Shown: in pieces, positions 21,902 through 33,100 of the stretch | Layout: the number at the start of each line of letters is the position of its first letter | Position numbering within the stretch: position 1 is the stretch's first letter | Source: an uncultured Rhodospirillaceae bacterium | Lineage (GTDB): Bacteria; Pseudomonadota; Alphaproteobacteria; Rhodospirillales; Magnetospirillaceae | Direction: 5' to 3' | NCBI GenBank assembly: GCA_937887565.1 | Contig: CALABS010000069.1 | Location: forward strand, 1-64,000 | Length of the DNA: 64,000 nt | Made by a program: the position numbers and the translations under genes | Notes under the pieces: generated by a model | What the model was told of the DNA's origin: nothing | What the model saw: only the letters and a program-made list of their open reading frames with translations | The model's database searches: none

Positions 21902-22414
21902 TCACCGCTTGACGCCGCAAGCCTTGTCGATGGCGGCCAGGGCGGCCGTGAAGCCGTCCAGCATCACCGTGTCGGTGATGGCCGAGCCCTTGGCCGGCGT
22001 GGCGCGCACCACCACCTCGCGGCCCTTGACCAGCTGGGTGATGATGGCCTTGTCGGCGGCGGCGTCCTTGGCCCAGGCGGAATCGCCCTTCGCGAAGAAC
22101 GAATGCTTCATGCCGCCGATCTGGATCTCGGCCTCGGCGTCCTTCCTGAAGCCGAACGGCGCCACCAGGCTGACCTCGCCCTTGCTCTTGGCGCGATGGG
22201 TCACGGCCAGGGCGACGCCCGGCCGGCGGGGCTCGCCGCCATTGGTCTTGGCCGCCTGCGCGGCGGCATAGCACACCTTGCCCGAGGCATCGGAATACAC
22301 ATAGCCTTCCCACGACCCGAAGGAACCAAGCCGCTTGGCCTCGTCGGCCCGGGCCGAGGCGGCGAGGGCAGCCATCAGGGCGGCGGCGAGGGCGGTCGTC
22401 CGTCGAATGGTCAT
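21902..22414 (-). CDS. IalB-family (invasion-associated locus B) periplasmic protein
   Basis: The 170-residue exported protein has signal peptide MTIRRTTALAAALMAALAASA and then SFGSWEGYVYSDASGKVCYA. The paired Trp and Cys of the IalB family are visible, as are the beta-rich FGFRKDAEAEIQIGG segment and a final Cys (DKACGVKR), presumably disulfide-bonded. In Bartonella IalB aids erythrocyte invasion, but in free-living relatives its role is unknown. It precedes rlmN and diverges from the asparaginase gene across about 80 bp. Confidence 0.72.
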   Translation of the reverse strand: MTIRRTTALAAALMAALAASARADEAKRLGSFGSWEGYVYSDASGKVCYAAAQAAKTNGGEPRRPGVALAVTHRAKSKGEVSLVAPFGFRKDAEAEIQIGGMKHSFFAKGDSAWAKDAAADKAIITQLVKGREVVVRATPAKGSAITDTVMLDGFTAALAAIDKACGVKR

Positions 22415-22494
22415 GGTCCAATTCCTTGGGGTGGGCGAAAGGCGGGGGATTTAGACCGCCTTCGCCGGCCGGCTGTCAACCCTTTGACGGACAC

Positions 22495-23433
22495 ATGCCG
22501 ATGAAATCCCATCCCATCCTCGTCGAGGCGCGACGCGGCGGCCTGGTGGAAAGCCGCCACCGGGTGCATGTGGTCTGCGCCGATACCGCCGGTGCGATCG
22601 TGGCGGCATGGGGCGACAAGGCCTTTCCGGTCTTCCCCCGCTCGGCGGTCAAGCCGATCCAGGCCCTGCCGCTGCTGGAAAGCGGCGCGGCGGCGGCCTT
22701 CGGCCTCGGCGGCGAGGAGATCGCCCTGGCCTCGGCCTCCCACTCGGCCGAGCCCATGCATGTGGAACGGGTGCGCGCCTGGCTGGGCCGCATCGGGCTG
22801 TCCGAGGCCGACCTGGAATGCGGCGCGCCGGCCGGCACGCCGGGAGCGCTCCACAACAACTGCTCGGGCAAACATGCCGGCTTCCTGACGGTGGCCCGCC
22901 ACCTCGGACTGCCGACGCGCGGATACGTCGCCCACGACCACCCCGTCCAGCGGCTGGTGTCGGCCGCCCTGGCCGACCTGACCGCGATCGGCGACGCCCC
23001 GTGGGCGACCGACGGCTGCTCCATCCCCACCTTCCGTTTCCCGCTGGCGGCACTGGCGGTGGCCATGGCGCGGACGGCGGCACCCGCCGCCGACCGCGAA
23101 TCGGCGGCACGCACCGTCGTCGCCGCCATGCTGGCCCATCCCGCCCTGGTCGCCGGCACGGGGCGCTTCGACACCGTGTTCATGACGGCCAGCCACCTGA
23201 TCGCCACCAAGGCCGGGGCCGAGGGCGTTCACGCCGCCATCGTCCCCGCCCGGGGCTGGGGCATCGTCGTGAAGGCGGAGGACGGCGCCGGCCGCGCCGC
23301 CGAGGCGGCGATGGCGGCGGTGCTCGACCGCCTCGGCCTGCTGGGCGGCGACGAACGCGCGGCATTGGACTCCCGGCGGGTACTGCTGAACGTCGCCGGT
23401 CTCGTGGTCGGCGAGGTGACCGCCGAATCGTGA
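22495..23433 (+). CDS. L-asparaginase II family protein
   Basis: The 312-residue protein resembles the asparaginase family of Rhizobium etli AnsA type, structurally unrelated to E. coli asparaginases. Conserved blocks are PVFPRSAVKPIQALPLLE, ASASHSAEPMHVERV, HNNCSGKHAGFL, TDGCSIPTF and GTGRFDT. The Ser/Lys pair in RSAVKP and the cysteine in NNCSGKH are the expected catalytic and metal-site residues. The start at 22495 (or 22501) agrees with the start of family similarity. It would hydrolyse asparagine to aspartate and ammonia in the cytoplasm. Confidence 0.85.
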   Translation: MPMKSHPILVEARRGGLVESRHRVHVVCADTAGAIVAAWGDKAFPVFPRSAVKPIQALPLLESGAAAAFGLGGEEIALASASHSAEPMHVERVRAWLGRIGLSEADLECGAPAGTPGALHNNCSGKHAGFLTVARHLGLPTRGYVAHDHPVQRLVSAALADLTAIGDAPWATDGCSIPTFRFPLAALAVAMARTAAPAADRESAARTVVAAMLAHPALVAGTGRFDTVFMTASHLIATKAGAEGVHAAIVPARGWGIVVKAEDGAGRAAEAAMAAVLDRLGLLGGDERAALDSRRVLLNVAGLVVGEVTAES

Positions 23434-23533
23434 CCGGGGCGCGGTATTGGTGGCCGACCCGCCACCACCCCTGGCACAGCCGGGGCCGTTCATGTTACGA
23501 ATCGGTACTTCAATCGCAGGGGCAGGAGCGCCG

Positions 23534-24820
23534 ATGGTCGGCGGGGAACCGAATTGCGCCTCGCGCCGCCCCGACACGGTCGACGACCTGCCGGCATTGA
23601 TCCTGCGCCTGTCTCTGGCCCGAGGCATCGACGAGATCATGGCCCAGGTCCGCGTCGGCGCCCGTCTTCTCTCCGGCGCCGACGGCGTCACCTTCGTGCT
23701 GCGCGAGGGCGACACCTGCTTCTACGCCGACGAGGACGCCATCAGCCCGCTGTGGAAGGGCCAGCGCTTCCCCGCCCATACCTGCATCTCGGGGTGGGCG
23801 ATGATCCATCGCCGGCCGGTGGTGATCGAGGACATCTACCGGGATCCGCGCATCCCCCACGACGCCTACCGGCTGACCTTCGTCAAAAGCCTGGTGATGG
23901 TGCCGGTGCGCGAGGACGACCCGGTGGCGGCCATCGGCGCCTATTGGGCCACCCACCACCGCGCCACGACCGCCGAGGTCGAGACACTGCGCACCATCGC
24001 CAACGCGGCGGCGGTGTCGATGACCAACGTCGCCCTTTATCTTTCGCTGGAACGGGCCGCCGACGAGGCCCGGCGGCAGGCCGAGGAGGCCGAACGGCGA
24101 GCCCGGGAGCTGGCCGAGGCCAAGGCGGCGGTCGATCGCGCGACGCGCCAGCGCAGCCATTTCCTTGCCGCCTGCTCCCACGATTTGCGCCAGCCCTTCC
24201 AGGCCATGCGGCTGTTCCATTCCATCCTGTCCGATGGCGTCGACGGGGACAGCCGGCAAGTGGTCGAGCTCCTCGGCCAGGCCATGACCCATGGCGAGGA
24301 TCTGCTGCGGGCGCTGCTGGACGTGTCGATCATCGACAGCGGCCTCCAGGCGCCGGCCGTCGCCCCGCTTGCCGTCGGCGAGATGTTCGCGCGCGTCACC
24401 GCCACCTTCTCGGCCCAGGCGGCGGCGAAGGGATTGCGCCTGATCGTGATGCCGAGTTCGGCCCGCGTCGCCAGTGACCCGATCCTGCTGACCCGCATCA
24501 TCGCCAATCTGGTCGCCAACGCCATCAAGTACACATCGTCCGGGCGGGTGCTGGTGGGCGCCCGCCGGCACGGCGACCAGGTGGCGCTGGAGGTCTGGGA
24601 CCAAGGAATCGGCATCGCGCCGCAACACCTGGACGAGGTGTTCGACGACTTCTTCCAGATCGGCAACCCCCAGCGCGACAAGGCCCTGGGGCTGGGATTG
24701 GGGTTGGGAATCGTCCGCCGCCTCGCCGCCGCCCTCGGCCATCCGGTGACCGTGCGGTCGCGGCCAGGTGCCGGATCGGTGTTCCGCGTCACCGTGCCGG
24801 CGGCGGGCCGGCGCGGATAG
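23534..24820 (+). CDS. Soluble GAF-domain histidine kinase
   Basis: The 428-residue protein has no membrane segment. A GAF domain spans about 25-170 (FVLREGDTCFYADEDAISPL, CISGWAMIHRRPVVIEDIY), followed by a short coiled coil rich in Glu/Ala/Arg (about 175-205). HisKA His216 lies in AACSHDLRQPFQAM, and the HATPase has NLVANAIKYTSSGRV and GLGLGLGIVRRLA. The AGGAG five bases before the ATG at 23534 fixes the start. The SHDLRQP kinase type is common among orphan hybrid kinases. No partner regulator is adjacent. The signal is unknown. Confidence 0.85.
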   Translation: MVGGEPNCASRRPDTVDDLPALILRLSLARGIDEIMAQVRVGARLLSGADGVTFVLREGDTCFYADEDAISPLWKGQRFPAHTCISGWAMIHRRPVVIEDIYRDPRIPHDAYRLTFVKSLVMVPVREDDPVAAIGAYWATHHRATTAEVETLRTIANAAAVSMTNVALYLSLERAADEARRQAEEAERRARELAEAKAAVDRATRQRSHFLAACSHDLRQPFQAMRLFHSILSDGVDGDSRQVVELLGQAMTHGEDLLRALLDVSIIDSGLQAPAVAPLAVGEMFARVTATFSAQAAAKGLRLIVMPSSARVASDPILLTRIIANLVANAIKYTSSGRVLVGARRHGDQVALEVWDQGIGIAPQHLDEVFDDFFQIGNPQRDKALGLGLGLGIVRRLAAALGHPVTVRSRPGAGSVFRVTVPAAGRRG

Positions 24821-24857
24821 GCGGCAGGACCGCCCCCGCCCAAGGCCGCGTCGGATG

Positions 24858-25037
24858 TCAGTGGCGCAGCGCCTCGTCGGCCTGTTCCACCTCGCGCCGC
24901 GCCGCATCCAGCAACCCCCGGCAGGTCACCATCGCCGCGTCGGTCGGCCACGCCATCTCGGCGCATCGGTTCAGCAGCCCATAGGCGCGGGCGAGATGGC
25001 GCCCGCATTCCATGATCCGCTCGGCATCCATGGTCAT
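24858..25037 (-). CDS. 59-residue hypothetical protein
   Basis: Translating the minus strand from 25037 gives MTMDAERIMECGRHLARAYG and ends in EQADEALRH, 59 residues, helical, with three cysteines. It has an excellent ribosome site (GGGGAGG). Its ATG overlaps the stop of the upstream 142-residue gene by four bases (ATGA). That overlap and the ribosome site argue that it is real, although it is shorter than usual cut-offs. No family recognised. Confidence 0.6.
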   Translation of the reverse strand: MTMDAERIMECGRHLARAYGLLNRCAEMAWPTDAAMVTCRGLLDAARREVEQADEALRH

Positions 25038-25462
25038 GCCCTCCCCTGGCGTGCGTGGCCGTCGGCGCGGCGGGGGCGTCGCGGCGCATGCTTGTCCTTG
25101 CGGAAGCCCGCCTTGTGGATCGCTTTCTTGAGGTCTTCCCAGGCGTCGAGGATTTCCGCCGCCGCCGCGCCGTCGCCACCATCGCCGCCGGTCCTGAAAT
25201 AGGACTCGGCGAGGCGCATGTGGCCGGCCAGCGACAGCGCGGCCTCGCGCACCGCCTCCCGCGACAGCAATTCGCTGCGCTGGGCCAGGAACGCCTCGAC
25301 CTCGGCGATCTCCGCCTCGGAGCAGGCGGCGCGCAACGCGCCATCCACCGCCGGGCGCTCCTTGTCGATGCGCCCGACCAGTTCCGACCGTCCGCGTTTG
25401 ATGGCGGGATCATAGATGGTCCGGATCACCTGGATCACCCGGCGGCGTTCACGGAACTGCAT
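25034..25462 (-). CDS. Hypothetical protein with basic C-terminus
   Basis: The 142-residue protein begins MQFRERRRVIQVIRTIYDPA. The start at 25462 is favoured over 25474 because GGAGG lies five bases upstream. It is mostly helical, with a coiled middle (EAEIAEVEAFLAQRSELLSRE) and a Lys/Arg/His-rich tail (about 120-142) that could bind nucleic acid. A perfect minus-strand TATAAT at 25498-25503 could serve it. It is coupled by ATGA to the 59-residue gene. Family not recognised. Confidence 0.6.
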   Translation of the reverse strand: MQFRERRRVIQVIRTIYDPAIKRGRSELVGRIDKERPAVDGALRAACSEAEIAEVEAFLAQRSELLSREAVREAALSLAGHMRLAESYFRTGGDGGDGAAAAEILDAWEDLKKAIHKAGFRKDKHAPRRPRRADGHARQGRA

Positions 25463-25497
25463 GGCGCCCTCCATCCATATGCGGACAACTGATGGGC

Positions 25498-25503
25498 ATT
25501 ATA
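25498..25503 (-). promoter_or_regulatory. TATAAT -10 box for the 25462-24858 pair
   Basis: The minus strand reads GTAGTATAATGCC. A TTGATA lies 20 bp further upstream, too far for an ideal -35, so only the -10 is convincing. A CCGTAT...ATACGG inverted repeat sits behind it. Confidence 0.35.
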
Positions 25504-25669
25504 CTACGCTCGGTCAGGCCGTATATCAAGCCCCCATTCGGGCCGCATACGGACAGCCCGCCGGCGCTGAAGCAAACTCAAACATGCATCATTGGCGAAA
25601 GAATCCCCATGCCCTTCGACCAAGGTATGTGTTAGCTTGCCCACAAGGGAAGGAAGCGGAGCCGTCCGC

Positions 25670-26509
25670 ATGGACGCGAACCAGGACAAACCGGAAGAAT
25701 CGTTCCCCACGCAGCCCGAGCCGGGCCGCCGCTGCCGCGACATGGTCGCCGTCGCCATGCGCGCCTATATGGAATTGCTGCAACGCGCCGCCGTCGGCGG
25801 CAAGGTTCCGGTGGAGCAGGTGGTCCGCATCGGCAACGCGGTGATGGCGGCCGGTGGGCCGTTGGCCGCCTACTATGCCCAGACCGAGGCCAAGTGCGAC
25901 GCCGTGTTCGCCTTGGGCACCGCCGAGCGCAAGCGCCTCGACGTCCTCGGCCGGCTGATCGTCCAGCCCTTCGCCCACCTCCTGGACGATCCCGACAGCG
26001 GCATCGACCGCCCGCATCTGCCGCAGTTCTTCTCGGCCATCCGCATGGTCTGCGGCGACGAGGAGCATGCCCAGCTGAAGGCGCGCTGCGCCGTCATCGC
26101 CGAGGACCACCGCACGCCCCAGGGCCTGATCGACTGGGAGGCGTTTTACCGCGACCCCGACGCCCAGCAGGTGCTGGAGCAGGTGCAGGTGTCCGTCGCC
26201 CGCAGCTTCAAGCGCTTCGAGGCGCGCAAGGACTGGTTCATGATCGTCATGAACTCGGTGCCGCAATCGGTGTCGCTGTCCTCCAACGCCTTCGTCCCCA
26301 AGAAGCCCGAGGACAAGGTGGTGGTCACCGAGTTTACCGCCGCCTCCATGTGCACCCTGTTCGACGCCCTGCTCGCCTCGGTGCGGCCCGACGCCTTCGA
26401 CAAGGCGCGCCGCGCGGTGTTCGTCGCCCGCTGGGGGTCCGACCCGGACAAGGTCTTCGGCCCCCTGTTCACCGAGCTCGCGGCGCTGTCGCGGCGCGCC
26501 AAGGGCTGA
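25670..26509 (+). CDS. Hypothetical protein, unknown function
   Basis: The 279-residue soluble protein starts MDANQDKPEESFPTQPEPGR at 25670, chosen because the earlier in-frame ATG (25592) lacks a ribosome site and gives an unlikely lead. It is largely helical with no signal peptide or membrane segment. Recognisable landmarks are FFSAIRMVCGDEEHAQLKAR, WEAFYRDPDAQQVLEQVQVS and FTAASMCTLFDALLASVRPD. No catalytic motif is seen. It diverges from the small-gene pair to its left and converges on the nuclease-like gene, sharing a one-base gap. Confidence 0.6.
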   Translation: MDANQDKPEESFPTQPEPGRRCRDMVAVAMRAYMELLQRAAVGGKVPVEQVVRIGNAVMAAGGPLAAYYAQTEAKCDAVFALGTAERKRLDVLGRLIVQPFAHLLDDPDSGIDRPHLPQFFSAIRMVCGDEEHAQLKARCAVIAEDHRTPQGLIDWEAFYRDPDAQQVLEQVQVSVARSFKRFEARKDWFMIVMNSVPQSVSLSSNAFVPKKPEDKVVVTEFTAASMCTLFDALLASVRPDAFDKARRAVFVARWGSDPDKVFGPLFTELAALSRRAKG

Positions 26510-26510
26510 C

Positions 26511-27026
26511 CTACTCCGTCTTGTCGCCCTTGCGGCGCACCGCGTCCCAATCCCGCGGCAGCACCGTGTCGGGATGCCACAGGCCGCGCTGGCCGGCGAT
26601 GGCGGCGGCCTGGTCCGCCTCGTAAGGGCCGTCCTTGGCCGCCCGCGCCGTCCCCGCCGCCACCAGCAGGCGCCCCAGGTCGCCCTCGGCCACCCGGCAG
26701 CGGCCGAGCAGGCGGTCACCGGCCACGTCGAGGATGTCGCAGGCGACACCCTTGGCCACCAGCTCGCCCATGCGCTTGCGGGCCGGACGGCCGCAGTCGA
26801 AGGCGTCCTTGCCCTTGTGGGCGCACAGGTCGCGCCGCGACGGCACCGTCACCCCCAACAGCGTCACCCTGAGGCCGCGCACCTGCAGCGAGGCGCCGTC
26901 ATGGCCTTCCGCCCGCCCCCACACGCAGGCGCCGCCCTCGCCGTCGTCGCCGCAGCGCACGGGGGCGGCCTGGGCGGCGGTTCCGGCCAGGGCGATCAGG
27001 ATGAAAAGGGCCAGCAACGGTTGCAT
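26511..27026 (-). CDS. Exported SNase-like (thermonuclease fold) protein
   Basis: The 171-residue protein has signal peptide MQPLLALFILIALAGTAAQA and then the SNase-like pattern VRGLRVTLLGVTVPSRRDLC, CGRPARKRMGELVAKGVACD and GRCRVAEGDLGRLLVAAGTA. The final helix is ADQAAAIAGQRGLW. The active-site Arg/Asp/Glu set of micrococcal nuclease is not fully evident, so catalysis is doubtful. Four cysteines suggest disulfides in the periplasm. It diverges from alaS over about 100 bp. Confidence 0.68.
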   Translation of the reverse strand: MQPLLALFILIALAGTAAQAAPVRCGDDGEGGACVWGRAEGHDGASLQVRGLRVTLLGVTVPSRRDLCAHKGKDAFDCGRPARKRMGELVAKGVACDILDVAGDRLLGRCRVAEGDLGRLLVAAGTARAAKDGPYEADQAAAIAGQRGLWHPDTVLPRDWDAVRRKGDKTE

Positions 27027-27126
27027 GCGATGACAATACCCCGTCCTGGCACCGACGCCAACTGGACACGCGACGGGCGGGCGGGTTAAAAAACCGGTTC
27101 CGTTCCAGCACGATGCGCCAGAGGCC

Positions 27127-29766
<2,640 letters not shown>

Positions 29767-29769
29767 GCC

Positions 29770-29785
29770 CCCGCCCATGGGCGGG
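29770..29785. terminator. Palindrome between convergent alaS and dmeF
   Basis: CCCGCCCATGGGCGGG is a perfect 16-bp palindrome in the 24-bp gap between the two stop codons. It can form a hairpin for both transcripts. Confidence 0.5.
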
Positions 29786-29790
29786 TGGGG

Positions 29791-30732
29791 TCAGGCGCCG
29801 GTGGCCTGAACCTCGATGGTCAGGTGCGACAGGTCGCCCAGATGGGCCAGCCGCTCCCGGTAGTCGTCGAGTGGTCGCGGCCGCGCGGTGGCGATGGCGA
29901 CGATCGCCGCGTGATGCCCCGGCCCCACCTGCCAGACATGGAGGTCGACGACGCGGTCCTCGGCGGTTTCCAGCGCCCGGCGGATCTCCTCGGGCAGGTC
30001 CTCGCCGGGAGGCAGCATGCCGACCAGCACGCCGCCGCTGTCCCGCAGCAACCCCCACGACCACCGCGCGATGACGGCGGCCCCGACCATGCCGGTCAGC
30101 GGGTCCAGCCACGGCCAGTCGTAGGCGCGGCCGGCCATCAGGGCGACGATGGCCAGCACCGAGGTCAGGGCGTCGGCCAGCACGTGCAGATAGGCGGCGC
30201 GCAGGTTGTTGTCGACCGCATGGCCGTGATGGTGATCGTGCCCGTGCCCGTGCTCATGCCCATGGTGGTGGGAGTGGTCGTCGCGCAGCAGCCACGCCGA
30301 CAGCAGGTTGACCGCCAGCCCCAGCGCCGCCACCGCCATGGCCTGGCCATAGGCGATGGGAACCGGATCGAGCAGGCGGTCAACGCTTTCCCAGCCGATC
30401 AGCAGCGCCACCAGCGCCAACACCACCGCGCTGGCGAAGGCGGCGAGGTCGCCCAGCCGGCCGGTGCCGAACGAGAAGCGCGGGTCGTGGGCCAGGCGGC
30501 GGGCGAACAGATAGGCCAGGGCGGTGATCAGCATCGCCGCCGCATGGGTCGCCATATGCCAGCCGTCGGCCACCAGCGCCATGGACCCGAACACCGTGCC
30601 GGCGCCGATCTCGCCCACCATCATCACCGTCGTCAAGGCGATGACCGCCCAGGTGCGGCGCTCGTTGCGGTGCTGGTCGTGGCCGAGAAACAGGTGCGAA
30701 TGGTCCGAGGAATTGGCTGTCGGCACGGTCAT
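29791..30732 (-). CDS. dmeF: Cation diffusion facilitator, DmeF-type Co/Ni/Zn exporter
   Basis: The 313-residue inner-membrane metal/proton antiporter has six predicted helices between about 28 and 235. The paired metal ligands are in VADGWHMATHAAAM (TM2, Asp and His pattern HxxxD-like) and YLHVLADALTSVLA (TM5). A long His-rich loop (about 152-172, with repeated HGHEHGH) lies between TM4 and TM5. The cytoplasmic C-terminal ferredoxin-like domain (VVDLHVWQVGPGHHAAI) is intact. It is preceded by a CsoR/RcnR-family repressor 23 bp upstream. The pair matches the dmeRF cobalt/nickel resistance operon of rhizobia. Confidence 0.88.
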   Translation of the reverse strand: MTVPTANSSDHSHLFLGHDQHRNERRTWAVIALTTVMMVGEIGAGTVFGSMALVADGWHMATHAAAMLITALAYLFARRLAHDPRFSFGTGRLGDLAAFASAVVLALVALLIGWESVDRLLDPVPIAYGQAMAVAALGLAVNLLSAWLLRDDHSHHHGHEHGHGHDHHHGHAVDNNLRAAYLHVLADALTSVLAIVALMAGRAYDWPWLDPLTGMVGAAVIARWSWGLLRDSGGVLVGMLPPGEDLPEEIRRALETAEDRVVDLHVWQVGPGHHAAIVAIATARPRPLDDYRERLAHLGDLSHLTIEVQATGA

Positions 30733-30755
30733 TGGCGCGGTCCCCCCATCGCTTG

Positions 30756-31028
30756 CTACCTCATGTAGGTCCGCAGGATTTCCACCAGTTCGTCGGCGCC
30801 CTGGCGGCGGCCGGCCTCGTCGGCGGCCTCGACCACGTGGTGGCCCAGATGCCCCTCGACCAGTTCGGCCATCAGGCCGTTCACCGCCCCCCGCACCGAA
30901 GCCACCTGCTGCAGCACCGACAGGCAGTCGCCCTCCTCGTTGAGCGCCCGTTCGATGGCATCCATCTGTCCTCGGATACGGCGCACGCGGGCGATCAGGC
31001 GGGGCTTGTCCTTGAAGACGTGGCTCAT
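30756..31028 (-). CDS. dmeR: RcnR/DmeR-type metal-sensing repressor
   Basis: The 90-residue all-helical repressor of the CsoR/RcnR family has HVFKDKPRLIARVRRIRGQM at the N-terminus. His3, Cys35, His60 and His64 occupy exactly the positions of the Ni/Co ligands in E. coli RcnR, which points to cobalt or nickel rather than copper. It would repress itself and dmeF and be released on metal binding. A G-tract operator candidate lies 25 bp upstream of the ATG. Confidence 0.88.
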   Translation of the reverse strand: MSHVFKDKPRLIARVRRIRGQMDAIERALNEEGDCLSVLQQVASVRGAVNGLMAELVEGHLGHHVVEAADEAGRRQGADELVEILRTYMR

Positions 31029-31052
31029 GAAATCCTCCGATGGGGATATGGT

Positions 31053-31069
31053 ATAGGGGGGTACCCTAT
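31053..31069 (-). promoter_or_regulatory. Candidate DmeR operator
   Basis: The sequence ATAGGGGGGTACCCTAT holds a run of six G flanked by ATAGGG/CCCTAT inverted arms. RcnR/CsoR-type repressors recognise G/C tracts framed by AT-containing inverted repeats (TACT-G6-N-AGTA for RcnR). Its position just before dmeR fits autoregulation. Confidence 0.6.
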
Positions 31070-31119
31070 CTTGTCGAGTCCGAGTCGCGACACCGCAGAC
31101 CCGGTCGGGCCTGCCGCCA

Positions 31120-33087
31120 CTAAGAGAGGGCGCGCTCCATCTCCGAGACAAAGGCGTTCGAGCGGGCGTCGAGGTCGCGCCCAAGGGCGTTGATCTCGCC
31201 GGTCACGGCGACGACGTCGCGGACGCGCCGCATGATGATGTCGGCCGAGTCGCCGGTGGAACGCACATGGCCGCCCACGTCCTCGGCCCGGTCGGCGGCC
31301 CGGCGCACCATTTCCTCCATCGCGACCGCCGCCTGCCCCTGCACGCGGGCGGTCTCCGTCACCATGCCGACGGCGCCCAGCAGCCCCTCGATGGAGCCGG
31401 CGACATCGTGGATCGCCGTCTCGGTGGTGCCGATCAGGCCTCGGATATGCGCGATGTTCTGCTCGACCTCGACGGTCGCCGCCGCGGTCTGCCCGGCAAG
31501 GGTCTTCACCTCCTGGGCGACCACCGCGAAGCCCTTGCCCGCCTCGCCGGCCCGCGCCGCCTCGATGGTGGCATTGAGGGCCAGCAGGTTGGTCTTCCCG
31601 GCGATGCTGGCGATCAGGCCGGCGATATCATCGATCCGCGTCGTCGCCGCGCTCAGCTCGGCGATGCGATTGGCCGACTGGTCGGCGCGGCCAGCCGCTT
31701 CCCGCGCCAGCGAGGACGAGCGCTCGGCCTCGGTCTCGATGCTGCTCATGGCGCGGGCGACGCCGATGACGGTGGCCGAGACCGAGGCGATGCCGGTGAC
31801 GATCTCCTCGACCTCGGCCACCGCCGTCCGGATGCGCCCCTCCGACGAGCGCGCCTCGCTCTCGCAGACCTCCGAGGCGTGGTGGAGCGCCGTGCCCAGC
31901 CGGGTCAGCTCGTCGATGGCCGTGCCCAGGGAGCCATGGAACTCGGCATGGAACTGGCGCTGGCGCTCGGCCCGCTCGGCGGCGCGAACCGAGGCCGCGC
32001 CCTGCTCCTCCTCCGCCAGCCGGGAGATGGTCCGCTCGTCCTCGATGGCCCGGGCCAGGGACCGGCTGAGGTCGCCGATCTCGTCGGCGCGATCGGCGAA
32101 GGGCACGACGGCGCCTTCCTGCGCCGCTTCGCGCAGCCTGGCGGCCACCTCGGCGATCCGGCGGATCGGGCTCAGAACCCCGCGATGCAGCAGCAGCATT
32201 CCACCGATGCCGAAGATGCCGATCATCCCGAGCAACAGGCCGGCCTGGGTGACCATGTTGCGGCGCTGGGCCGCCAGTTCGGCCGATCGATCGGCCTTGA
32301 CGACAAGATGCGCCGGCTCTTGGCCGGAAATGCCCGTAAGCGGAATCGAGAGATGAAGCTCGGTCCCGACCAATCTGGCCTCGCCAGCGGTGGCGCCGGG
32401 ACGGACGTCGACCTCGCCGCCGAGGTGAAGATCGCGGACCCGGTCCAGGACCGGCTCGACGTTGAAGTCCACCGCGATGGACAGGGCCACGACGTTCTCG
32501 AAGGTCGCCATGTCCAGCCGCTGGACGTGCACATAGGCGCGAAAGACCTCTCCCGACGGCGTCGCCACGAAGCCTGATACCGGCGGCGCGGTGGCGTCGG
32601 AGGCGAAGGCCGTCCGCGCCTCGCGCACCCCGGTGCCGTCGCAGGCTCCAGGGTCGGGGACGGCGCTGCCCGCCCCCCGCAGGGCGGCCACCGGCCTGAG
32701 GGCACGGTCGCAGACCGTCAATCCCGACAGCATGTTGCCGGTGGTCTTGTTCCACTCGGTAAAGGTGGTGCGCAGGACCTGGGCCAGGGGCTCCCCCGAG
32801 AGCCGGCGGTCGAGAACCGCCGCCGCCAACGGGCTGTCAGGTCCCAGCGCCGCGCGCCAACTGAGGTGAAGCGCCACCAGCGAGCGCTCGACCGAGTCCT
32901 CGATCGCCAGGCTGGTGAGATCGGAAAGCCGCAACAGCTCGGCCTCGCGAGCGGCGGACAGGATGTGAAGCTGCAAGGCGATGACGGCGCCGGAAACCAG
33001 CAGGCCGGTGGCGGCCACGCCGGCCACCACCTTCCTCAGCAAGCTGCGTCGCTCGATCGTCGAAGCCGGCGGTGCCAGCGTTGCCAT
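31120..33087 (-). CDS. Methyl-accepting chemotaxis protein
   Basis: The 655-residue chemoreceptor has TM1 about 20-45 and a periplasmic Cache-like sensor of about 230 residues with a Cys pair (TVCDRAL, GACDGTG). TM2 is about 280-305, then HAMP. The cytoplasmic signalling domain has its hairpin tip at IAGKTNLLALNATIEAARAG and then EAGKGFAVVAQEVKTLA. There is no C-terminal CheR-docking pentapeptide. The gene starts 13 bp after an exported rhodanese gene on the same strand, so the receptor may report on sulfur species (inference). Confidence 0.92.
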   Translation of the reverse strand: MATLAPPASTIERRSLLRKVVAGVAATGLLVSGAVIALQLHILSAAREAELLRLSDLTSLAIEDSVERSLVALHLSWRAALGPDSPLAAAVLDRRLSGEPLAQVLRTTFTEWNKTTGNMLSGLTVCDRALRPVAALRGAGSAVPDPGACDGTGVREARTAFASDATAPPVSGFVATPSGEVFRAYVHVQRLDMATFENVVALSIAVDFNVEPVLDRVRDLHLGGEVDVRPGATAGEARLVGTELHLSIPLTGISGQEPAHLVVKADRSAELAAQRRNMVTQAGLLLGMIGIFGIGGMLLLHRGVLSPIRRIAEVAARLREAAQEGAVVPFADRADEIGDLSRSLARAIEDERTISRLAEEEQGAASVRAAERAERQRQFHAEFHGSLGTAIDELTRLGTALHHASEVCESEARSSEGRIRTAVAEVEEIVTGIASVSATVIGVARAMSSIETEAERSSSLAREAAGRADQSANRIAELSAATTRIDDIAGLIASIAGKTNLLALNATIEAARAGEAGKGFAVVAQEVKTLAGQTAAATVEVEQNIAHIRGLIGTTETAIHDVAGSIEGLLGAVGMVTETARVQGQAAVAMEEMVRRAADRAEDVGGHVRSTGDSADIIMRRVRDVVAVTGEINALGRDLDARSNAFVSEMERALS

Positions 33088-33100
33088 GGCCGCCCCCAGA

